From Pseudoclavibacter caeni (GTDB taxonomy: Bacteria; Actinomycetota; Actinomycetes; Actinomycetales; Microbacteriaceae): DNA of 64,000 nucleotides. The position numbers and the translations under genes were made by a program. The DNA is taken from positions 1 through 64,000 of the forward strand of contig NZ_WBKA01000007.1 in NCBI RefSeq assembly GCF_008831125.1, read 5' to 3'. How positions within the stretch are numbered: the first letter of the stretch is position 1; every line of letters starts with the position of its first letter. Positions 20,714 through 27,542 of the stretch are shown here, piece after piece. Below the pieces are notes generated by a model, which saw only the letters and a list, made by a program, of their open reading frames with translations, was not told where the DNA came from and did no database searches.

Positions 20714-22096
20714 GTGACCAAGATCCTGATTATCGGTGGCGGGTACGCGGGCTTCTACACCGCGCGCACGCTGGAGAAGCTGCTGAACCCCGGAGAGGCT
20801 GAGGTCACGCTGGTCGACGCTCGCCCCTACATGACCTACCAGCCCTTCCTGCCGGAGGTCGCTGCCGGGTCGATCGAGCCGCGCCACGTCGTGGTGCCGC
20901 ACCGTCGCCACCTGAACACGACGAAGATCGTCAACGCGAAGGTGACGGCGATCTCGAACGCCGACAAGCAGGTCACCGTGCGACCCGAGGGCGGGGAGCC
21001 TTACGAGATCGACTACGACATCCTGGTGGTCACGATCGGCGCAGTGTCGCGCACGTTCCCGATCCCCGGCATCGCGGACAACGCCATCGGCCTGAAGGCC
21101 GTGGAGGAGGCCGTGTGGATCCGGAACAGGATGATGACGAACTTCGACCGCGCGGCGGGGCTACCCCGTGGCGAGGAGCGGCAGCGCCTGCTGACCTTCG
21201 TGGTCGTCGGCGGCGGCTTCGCCGGCATCGAGGGCTTCGCCGAGATGCGCGGCCTGGCCACTCGGCTGCTCAAGCAGTACCCGGAGATCAGCCCGAGCGA
21301 GGTGCAGTTCCACCTCATCGAGGCCGCTGACCGCATCATGCCGGAGGTCTCGCTCGAGACCGCCAAGTGGGTCGTCGAGGACCTCGCCCGGCGCGGGGCC
21401 ACCGTGCACCTGGGCACGCAGGTCACCAACGCCGAGGGTGGTGTCGTGGAGACCTCGAAGGGCGATCGCTACCCGACCGACGTGATCGTGTGGACCGCCG
21501 GCCAGATGGCCAACCCCGTGCTGCGCAACAGCGACCTGCCGCTGGAGCCCCGCGGCCGCCTGCGCGTGCGTGCCGACCTGCGCGCCGAGACCGACGAGGG
21601 CATCCTCGAGAACGTCTGGGGCGCCGGCGACTCCTGCCAGGTGCCGGACGTGACCGGCAATGGCCTGCCGTTCGACGGCTCGTGCGTGCCGAACGCCCAG
21701 CATGCGGTGCGCCAGGCGAAGCGCCTGGGCAAGAACATCGTCGCCGTGCTGCGCGGCGACGCCCCGGTGGACTACGAGCACAAGCCCGCCGGCGCGGTCG
21801 CCGGCCTCGGTGTGGGCAACGGCGTGTTCACCAACGGCAAGAAGAGCTTCGCGCTGAAGGGCCTCGTGGCCTGGGCGTTCCACCGCGGCTACCACGGCCT
21901 CGCGATCCCGACGTGGGAGCGCAAGTGGCGCGTGTTCGGCGACTGGTGGCACCAGCTGTGGGTCGGCCGCGACGTGGCCAGCGACGGCCTCGTCGTCAGC
22001 CCGCGCGCCTTCTTCGAGGAGTACGCGGCCCGGCCGAAGCCGAAGCCTGCGGCCAAGGGCGACGACAAGGCCCCGGCGAAGCCCGCGGCCAAGTGA
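20714..22096 (+). CDS. ndh: Type II NADH dehydrogenase (NDH-2), FAD-dependent
   Basis: Membrane-associated flavoprotein that oxidises NADH without pumping protons, passing electrons to quinone. Two dinucleotide-binding motifs are intact: FAD site IIGGGYAGFYTA (about residues 5-16) and NAD site VVVGGGFAGIEGFAE (about 162-176), plus the second FAD motif ENVWGAGDSCQ. The C-terminus carries the amphipathic stretch LVAWAFHRGYHGLAIPTW and then an Ala/Lys/Pro tail, as in membrane-bound NDH-2. GTG 20714 is chosen: AAAGGA lies six bases upstream and the Rossmann strand starts immediately. A TACTCT -10 box lies at 20672-20677. Confidence 0.92.
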   Translation: MTKILIIGGGYAGFYTARTLEKLLNPGEAEVTLVDARPYMTYQPFLPEVAAGSIEPRHVVVPHRRHLNTTKIVNAKVTAISNADKQVTVRPEGGEPYEIDYDILVVTIGAVSRTFPIPGIADNAIGLKAVEEAVWIRNRMMTNFDRAAGLPRGEERQRLLTFVVVGGGFAGIEGFAEMRGLATRLLKQYPEISPSEVQFHLIEAADRIMPEVSLETAKWVVEDLARRGATVHLGTQVTNAEGGVVETSKGDRYPTDVIVWTAGQMANPVLRNSDLPLEPRGRLRVRADLRAETDEGILENVWGAGDSCQVPDVTGNGLPFDGSCVPNAQHAVRQAKRLGKNIVAVLRGDAPVDYEHKPAGAVAGLGVGNGVFTNGKKSFALKGLVAWAFHRGYHGLAIPTWERKWRVFGDWWHQLWVGRDVASDGLVVSPRAFFEEYAARPKPKPAAKGDDKAPAKPAAK

Positions 22097-22154
22097 CCCG
22101 GCCGCCGCACCGGCGCTGAGCGTCCGAGCACGCTGAGCGCCTCGAGCGCATGAA

Positions 22155-22190
22155 GAGGAGGGGATCCGCCATCCGGCGGATCCCCTCCTC
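22155..22190. terminator. Bidirectional terminator between ndh and htpX
   Basis: Perfect 16-bp stem (GAGGAGGGGATCCGCC, 22155-22170, with 22175-22190) and a four-base loop. It lies 58 bases after the ndh stop and upstream of the convergent htpX end, so it can serve both strands. Confidence 0.9.
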
Positions 22191-22327
22191 GCGTGTGGGG
22201 GCGCAGCTGGCGGTGTGCGCAGGCAGTCTCGTGCCGGGCGTCTTGCGGCGTGGCCTCGCGGGCACGGCCCGGTCGGCTGTGATGGCTCGATCGGGCCAGA
22301 CGCGGGCGATCTGGTGCGGAGGAGCGG

Positions 22328-23227
22328 TCAGAACCGGTCCGCGTTGTCGAGCAGGCGCCGGATGCGATCCGGGATCGGCGGGTGGGTTGCGAACAGGCGG
22401 TCCATCAGGCCGGGCTTGAGCGGGTCGGCGATGTACATGTGCGCCATCGCGGTGTTCGCCCGCTGCAGTGGCCGGGCGTAGCGTTGCAGCTTGTCGAGCG
22501 CGCTGGCGAGTGCCTCGGGGTCACGGGTGGTCAGCGCGCCGGTGGCGTCGGCCAGGTACTCCCGCTGGCGGGAGACCGCCAGCTGCACCATCGTGGCGGC
22601 GACCGGCGCGAGCACGGCGGCGAGGATGCCGAGGACGAGCAGGACGGGGTTGGCGCCGCCGTTGTTGCCCTCGCGGCGTCCGCCGCTCAGCCCGCTCCAG
22701 AAGCTCATGCGCATGAGCAGGTCGGCGACCATGCCGATCGCGGCGACGAGGCCGAAGACGATCATGTTCACGCGGATGTCGTAGTTGCGCACGTGCCCCA
22801 TCTCATGCGCCATCACACCGGTGAGTTCGCGGTCGGTGAGCAGATCGAGGATGCCGCTCGTCGCGCACACGATCGCGTGCTTCGGGTCGCGGCCGGTGGC
22901 GAACGCGTTCGGGGCGGGGTCGTCCATGATGTACACGCGGGGCATGGGCGTCCCGGTGGTGATCGCGAGGTTCTCGACGATGCGCCACAGCCGCGGGTTC
23001 TCGGCTTTCGTGATCTCCCGCGCCCCGCTCATGGCCACGGCGGCCTGACCGGCCATGAAGTACTGGATCAGGGCGTAGACCGACGCGATGATCAGCGCGA
23101 CGATGACGGTCGACCACCCGCCGCCGAACAGGAGGGCGGCGAGATAGCCGAGCACGCCGATCATGAGGATGAACACCGCCATGATCAGCACGGTGTTGAT
23201 CTTGTTCTGACGGATCGCCCGATACAT
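22328..23227 (-). CDS. htpX: Membrane zinc metalloprotease HtpX (M48B)
   Basis: Degrades damaged membrane proteins. 299 residues with two N-terminal membrane segments (about 10-30 and 37-57), the zinc motif HEMGH (about residues 140-144), two more membrane segments (about 153-175 and 195-220), and the third zinc ligand in REYLADATGAL. The C-terminal block LFATHPPIPDRIRRL is the usual ending of HtpX. It starts seven bases after the lemA stop, so lemA-htpX form an operon, a common pairing. Confidence 0.95.
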   Translation of the reverse strand: MYRAIRQNKINTVLIMAVFILMIGVLGYLAALLFGGGWSTVIVALIIASVYALIQYFMAGQAAVAMSGAREITKAENPRLWRIVENLAITTGTPMPRVYIMDDPAPNAFATGRDPKHAIVCATSGILDLLTDRELTGVMAHEMGHVRNYDIRVNMIVFGLVAAIGMVADLLMRMSFWSGLSGGRREGNNGGANPVLLVLGILAAVLAPVAATMVQLAVSRQREYLADATGALTTRDPEALASALDKLQRYARPLQRANTAMAHMYIADPLKPGLMDRLFATHPPIPDRIRRLLDNADRF

Positions 23228-23234
23228 CGGCGGG

Positions 23235-23804
23235 TCAGAACTGCACGCGCGGCGGCTCGGCGATGGCCGACGGGTTGTCGACCTCGAAGAAGTCGCGCTC
23301 GGTGAACTTGAACATGCCCGCGATCAGGTTCGTGGGGAACGTCTGGATCTTCGTGTTGAGCTCGCGTACACCGCCGTTGTAGAAGCGACGGGCGGCCTGG
23401 ATCTTGTCCTCGGTGTCGACCAGCTCCTGCTGCAGGTGCAGGAAGTTCTGGTTGGCCTTGAGATCGGGGTAGTTCTCGGCGACGGCGAACAGGCTCTTCA
23501 GCGCGCCCTGCAGGTGGCCCTCGGCGACCGTCGCCTGGGCGGGCGTCGCCGCGCCCGCGGTCTCGGCCCGGGCGCGCGTCACCTGCTCGAACACGCCCTG
23601 CTCGTGTTTCGCGTAACCCCTGACTGTCTCGATGAGGTTGGGCAGCAGATCCGCACGGCGTTTCAGCTGCACGGTGATGTCGCTCCAGGCCTCGTCCACG
23701 CGCATGCGCAGCTTCACCAGCGCGTTGTATGTGGCCCACAGCCAGATGCCGATGATCACCACCAGGGCGATCACGACGATGAGGGCGATCACTCCTCCGT
23801 TCAC
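23235..23804 (-). CDS. lemA: LemA family membrane protein
   Basis: 189 residues: one N-terminal membrane helix (GGVIALIVVIALVVIIGIWLW), then a long helical domain outside or inside the membrane. Family motifs: YNALVKLRMRVDEAWSDI, VQLKRRADLLPNLIETV, YPDLKANQNFLHLQQEL, DTEDKIQAARRFYN and the ending FFEVD. The open frame extends upstream, but GTG 23804 is chosen: AAGGAGA lies six bases before it and the membrane helix begins directly. LemA proteins are often coupled to HtpX; their role is unclear, perhaps protease presentation. A TAGAGT -10 box for the operon lies at 23897-23902 (minus strand). Confidence 0.93.
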   Translation of the reverse strand: MNGGVIALIVVIALVVIIGIWLWATYNALVKLRMRVDEAWSDITVQLKRRADLLPNLIETVRGYAKHEQGVFEQVTRARAETAGAATPAQATVAEGHLQGALKSLFAVAENYPDLKANQNFLHLQQELVDTEDKIQAARRFYNGGVRELNTKIQTFPTNLIAGMFKFTERDFFEVDNPSAIAEPPRVQF

Positions 23805-23904
23805 AGGGTCTCCTTCGTTCCGGGGGCGGCGGCACCGGATGCCCGGCGCGTGCACGCGGTCGACGCGGTGTCGGCGTCGCGGTCGCGGTGCCTCCAACTC
23901 TACC

Positions 23905-24354
23905 CGGGGAGTTGGTGTGCGGGGCTGGTCGAGCTGGCCTGTGGGCGGGTGGTCCGGTGACGCACGGCTGTGGATGCGCGGGGAGCGGTCGCGCCCTGTC
24001 TCGATGCACACGGACCTGTTCAGCACTGCACTTCTGCCCGGCCCTGTCCGACCCCGGCCCTGCCCTGGTTCCGCTCAGGCCTGCCCCCGTGCCCCCGTGC
24101 TGCCGAGCCCGGCCCATCCCGGCCACAGCCGGATTCACGCCAGAGGCTCACGGGGCAGCCACGGATGAGCCATGAAATGGCGCACGGGTGGTCGTGGGCG
24201 CGGGAGGTGTCGCGATCGTGGCTGCCCCCTCATGGAACCGTGTGAGGGCGCGATGGCCCGTCGAGTAGAGTCGATGTCGATCGTGCCCGCGGCGACGGCA
24301 CGGGACGCGCGGCAACACGTGAGCCTGCCGGGCTCGCGCGAACCCGTGGGGCCC
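23905..24354. other. Intergenic region without a supported gene
   Basis: No convincing coding frame is present: the open frames here have irregular composition, no ribosome-binding site and no recognisable motif. A TAGAGT -10 box at 24266-24271 probably drives the tRNA at 24355. Confidence 0.6.
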
Positions 24355-24428
24355 GCCCCCATAGCCCAACTGGCAGAGGCAGCCGACTTAAAATCGGCGC
24401 AGTGTCGGTTCGAATCCGACTGGGGGCA
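24355..24428 (+). tRNA. tRNA with anticodon UAA (Leu), short variable loop
   Basis: Folds fully: acceptor stem GCCCCCA/TGGGGGC (24355-24361/24421-24427), U8-A9, a D-arm at 24364-24380, anticodon stem GCCGA/TCGGC with loop CTTAAAA (anticodon TAA at 24389-24391), a variable loop of five bases (24399-24403), T-arm GTCGG-TTCGAAT-CCGAC and discriminator A24428. CCA is not encoded. The anticodon predicts leucine, but bacterial tRNA-Leu normally has a long class II variable arm; this one is class I shaped. Confidence 0.93.
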
Positions 24429-24647
24429 CGCGATGGTGGCCGGGTCATGGATCGGTGACCTGAACCACGCACCTGGCGGCCTGGGCTGCATGCCGAGGAT
24501 GACTCACCGGCCGCCCCGTGGTCTGAACCACGCACATCCGGGGCTGGGTGACGAGCCCCGCTCGACGGCCGCGGTCACCTCCCGAGCGCTCGTGGGCACA
24601 GGTCACGCTTGGAGCCTTGGCGTGTCGGGCCGTCCTGCCCCGGCCGG

Positions 24648-25325
24648 CTACGAGGCCCGCTGCACCGGCTGGGTCTCCTCCGCGGCGATCATCGACCGGC
24701 GGGAGGCCTGATCCATCGAGGTCGCCGGTGCAGTGGATGCAGACCTCCCTCGGCTCGAGGCGCCCCCGGCCCTCGCCGCGCGCCGGCTCGAGGCCGTCGA
24801 TGACGTGCGATCCCCCGCGGCGCCAGGCGTCGCGTACGTTCCAGCCGGGGTCGATCGGTCCGGAGACGTCCGGGCCTCGGCAGCCGCAGCCTCCCGACGC
24901 TCGGCCCCGATGCGATGCAGGCGCGCGCGCAGCGACCGCAGCCCCCAGAGCCGACGCGGCAGCCGCATACCGCCGGTCAGCGTGCCCGGCTCGGCGGGCC
25001 TGCCGGCGACAGCGGAGCCGGCACTGCCGACGGCCTGCGCCGCGGAGGCCGGTGCGGCCACGGCGCCGGCGGACGCGCCCGCTGCGACTGCCGGGCGACG
25101 CGGCGGCGTCGAGGTCGACACGGCTCCGCTCACCCGCCGGCGCTGTTCCTCGCGGCGGCGCTCGGCCCTCTCCAGCTCGTGATCGCGCAGCGCCCGGCGC
25201 ATGCCCTCGCGCACGCCCTCGCGGATGACCAGGTAGAAGAGGAGCAACCCGATGACGAGGGCGAGCAGCGAACCCGCGACGATGAGCAGGATCGTTGCCA
25301 GCATGGTGATGTCGGCGTCCGTCAT
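24648..25325 (-). CDS. Small membrane-anchored protein, unknown function
   Basis: 225 residues. One N-terminal membrane helix (about residues 8-33, MLATILLIVAGSLLALVIGLLLFYLVI) is followed by a charged helix (REGVREGMRRALRDHELERAERRREEQRR) and then 150 residues of Ala/Ser/Arg/Thr/Pro-rich low complexity. ATG 25325 has a very strong ribosome-binding site (GGAGGAGGGG, seven bases upstream), the best argument that this strand is coding rather than the open plus-strand frame opposite. The orientation suggests the charged tail is cytoplasmic. No family recognised. Confidence 0.65.
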   Translation of the reverse strand: MTDADITMLATILLIVAGSLLALVIGLLLFYLVIREGVREGMRRALRDHELERAERRREEQRRRVSGAVSTSTPPRRPAVAAGASAGAVAAPASAAQAVGSAGSAVAGRPAEPGTLTGGMRLPRRLWGLRSLRARLHRIGAERREAAAAEARTSPDRSTPAGTYATPGAAGDRTSSTASSRRAARAGGASSRGRSASTAPATSMDQASRRSMIAAEETQPVQRAS

Positions 25326-25583
25326 GGCCCCTCCTCCCGGTCGTGCGGCGAGTCGGCCCGTGCCCGCCGACCTGACGCCGTGGGCGAGGGCTGGCGGTGC
25401 CCGGAGAGGCGCGCCGGCGACTCGCTCCCAGTCTAGGGATGGCCTGTGCGTCGCGGGAGGGTGCGGGGCCGGTCGTTGCCGGACTGTTACCCGGCGGTCG
25501 TCGGGCCTGCGTGGCGTGACTGGTCAGCCCCGCGACGTCAGGCGCATGATGTCATCATCGGCCCAGAGCGAAGGAGCATCCCG

Positions 25584-26384
25584 ATGACGCAGACCGAGCA
25601 CCCCGCAGAGCAGCCCGTCGAGCAGCAGACCGCCCCGAATGCGACGATCGCCGGCCAGCTCGCCCACCGCACCATCCGCGCGTTCACACACGAGCCGGTC
25701 GACGAGGCGATGATGCGCACGCTGCTGCGGGTGGCGACGCAGGCGCCGACGAGCAGCTTCTACCAGCAGCGCACGGTCATCCGGGTGCAGGATCCGGCCG
25801 TGCGCGAGCAGATCCACCTGGCCAGCGGGCAGCCGTACGTCGGCGGCGATCGCGGCGAGCTGCTCGTGTTCGTCGTCGATCTGCACCGCAACGCCCGCAT
25901 CCGCGAGGCACAGGGGGCCGACCTCGCGGTGCTCGAGACGACCCCGCTGTTCCTGCAGGGGGTCGAGGACGTGCTCATCGCCGCGCAGAACGTGGTCGTG
26001 GCCGCCGAGTCGCTGGGCCTCGGCACCGTGTACCTGGGGTCGATCGGCGGCGACCCCCGGCGGGTGATCAGGGCGCTCGGCCTGCCCCTGCGGACGTTCC
26101 CGCTCGTCGGCCTCATCGTCGGCCACCCCGACCAGCGGCCGCAGCTGAAGCCACGCCTGCCCGAGACGCTCACCATCGGCGTCGACCGCTACCCGGATCT
26201 CGACGCGCAGGCGGACGCGCTGGCCGCCTACGACGAGCGTGTCACCACCTACTACGATCTGCGCGACACCAGCCGCCGCATCGACTCGTTCACTCACCAG
26301 ATCGCCACGAAGCCCGGCACCGGCGCCGCCGAGCAGGCACCGACTCTCGAAGTGCTGCACGAGCAGCGGCTCGCGCTGCGGTAG
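25584..26384 (+). CDS. NADPH-dependent flavin oxidoreductase / nitroreductase (NfsA/FRP type)
   Basis: 266 residues, FMN-binding. Shows the NfsA/FRP subgroup pattern: HRTIRAFTHEPVDEAMMRTLLRVATQAPTSSFYQQRTVIRV near the start (FMN phosphate contacts), GVEDVLIAAQNVVVAAESLGLGTVYLGSIGGDPRRV in the middle, and FPLVGLIVGHPDQRPQLKPRLP. Probably reduces flavins, nitro compounds or quinones with NADPH. ATG 25584 follows GAAGGAG. It stands alone and is convergent with the AraC-type regulator. Confidence 0.9.
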   Translation: MTQTEHPAEQPVEQQTAPNATIAGQLAHRTIRAFTHEPVDEAMMRTLLRVATQAPTSSFYQQRTVIRVQDPAVREQIHLASGQPYVGGDRGELLVFVVDLHRNARIREAQGADLAVLETTPLFLQGVEDVLIAAQNVVVAAESLGLGTVYLGSIGGDPRRVIRALGLPLRTFPLVGLIVGHPDQRPQLKPRLPETLTIGVDRYPDLDAQADALAAYDERVTTYYDLRDTSRRIDSFTHQIATKPGTGAAEQAPTLEVLHEQRLALR

Positions 26385-26401
26385 CGGGGAGGGGCGATCG
26401 G

Positions 26402-27211
26402 TCAGCGGGACGGAGTGGGTCGGGTGTCGGCGCCGAACCGCAGCGCGTACCGACGTCTGGTGGCATGCTCGCAGCGGGAGGTGAGCTCCACCGCGGCACG
26501 TGTGATCGTGGTGTCCGGCGGCGGATCGGCTCGTGCGCGCAGTGTCCGCGGCGGGCGGCCGAACGCGCGGCGGAACGCGGCGGTGAAGGCGCTCGTCCCC
26601 GAGTACCCCACCTGGCTGGCCACCTCGGCAACCTCGAGTCCGGCCTCGAGCAGCGTCAGCGACCTGGCGAGGCGGGCCTGCGCCCGGTAGGTGCTCACCG
26701 TCATGCCGGTCTGTCGCTTGAACCGGCGCAGCAGCGTCCGCTCGCTCAGCCCGAGACGGGCAGCGAGTCGATCGAGCCCGGGGGCGGTCGCCGGATCACG
26801 TCGCAGTGCGGTGGCGAACTCGACCAGATCCGCGTCCTCGGGCATGGGCAGCTCAAGGCGGGGCGCGACGAGCGCGGGCAGGCTGGCGAGCACATGCCGC
26901 TGTTCGAGTGCCCGGTCGAACCTGGGGCTGAGCCCGGCCTGCACGAGGCGGAGCATCGCCCGGCGCAGATCGGCGTCGACCCGGATGAGCGTCGGCTCGC
27001 CCAGCGCACCCGCCAGCGACAGCGACACCGTGGGGAAGCGCAGGGGGAAGATCACATCGTCCACGGACGCCGAGACCCGATGCGGGCATCCGGCGGGGAC
27101 CCACAGCGCCGTCTCTGGCGTGAGCGTCCAGTCGGCCTCATCGGTGCGGATGCGGAACGTGTGCGACGGCGACCAGTTGAGCTCCGCCTCGTCATGGGTG
27201 AATCGTGGCAT
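26402..27211 (-). CDS. AraC family transcriptional regulator
   Basis: 269 residues. An N-terminal cupin-like sensor half (about 1-130, with LTPETALWVPAGCPHRVSAS) and a C-terminal double helix-turn-helix (about 150-245): GLDRLAARLGLSERTLLRRFKRQTGM and ARSLTLLEAGLEVAEVASQVGYSGTSAFTAAFRRAFGRPPRTLR, the AraC signature. ATG 27211 (MPRFTHDEAE) follows GGAGGGAGGACGAGG. Located between the oxidoreductase and the iron-uptake island and divergent from the latter, so it might control either; the target is unknown. Confidence 0.9.
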   Translation of the reverse strand: MPRFTHDEAELNWSPSHTFRIRTDEADWTLTPETALWVPAGCPHRVSASVDDVIFPLRFPTVSLSLAGALGEPTLIRVDADLRRAMLRLVQAGLSPRFDRALEQRHVLASLPALVAPRLELPMPEDADLVEFATALRRDPATAPGLDRLAARLGLSERTLLRRFKRQTGMTVSTYRAQARLARSLTLLEAGLEVAEVASQVGYSGTSAFTAAFRRAFGRPPRTLRARADPPPDTTITRAAVELTSRCEHATRRRYALRFGADTRPTPSR

Positions 27212-27369
27212 GCGACCTCGTCCTCCCTCCTGGCGCTGTGCTGGGCACCGTCCCGCAACCCGAGTCATCGGACGACGGCTGCGCCGGTCCGTCAGGCCTG
27301 GGGCATGAACTGGCGCACGGCGCCTTCACGAGCCGGAATGACGGCAGAGAAGAGCATACCCAATGTGTC

Positions 27370-27383
27370 AGGTAAGCATAACC
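27370..27383 (+). promoter_or_regulatory. DtxR/IdeR-like iron box (distal)
   Basis: AGGTAAGCATAACC agrees with 11 of 14 positions of the core AGGTTAGGCTAACC of the iron-box consensus. It lies between the AraC-type gene and the iron-uptake surface protein, 160 bases from either start. Confidence 0.5.
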
Positions 27384-27483
27384 ACAGCTGTCGTCGGCCA
27401 TTCATCTGATGTGTCTCACGGGGCTGTGTCCTCTTCGATGTTGAAGTGGTCTCGGCGCTGTCGTAACCTCACGGCTGTGCCCT

Positions 27484-27502
27484 GAAGGGCAGGCTCGCCT
27501 AA
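27484..27502 (+). promoter_or_regulatory. DtxR/IdeR-like iron box (proximal)
   Basis: The 19 bases ending in AGGCTCGCCTAA match 13 of 19 positions of the IdeR/DtxR consensus TTAGGTTAGGCTAACCTAA, including the right half site. It lies 41 bases upstream of the surface protein gene at 27543. Together with the second box it suggests iron-dependent repression of the island. Confidence 0.55.
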
Positions 27503-27542
27503 GTCACGACGGCCGGCGAGATGATCGGACAGAAGAGGAAGT

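Noticed and set aside
24460-24535. 13-base direct repeat CTGAACCACGCAC just after the tRNA gene, considered as an attachment site
   Set aside because: The repeat does not match the 3' end of the tRNA and no integrase or foreign segment is near.
24548-25228. A 226-codon plus-strand frame opposite the small membrane protein
   Set aside because: No ribosome-binding site; the minus-strand gene has a strong one and a clear membrane helix.
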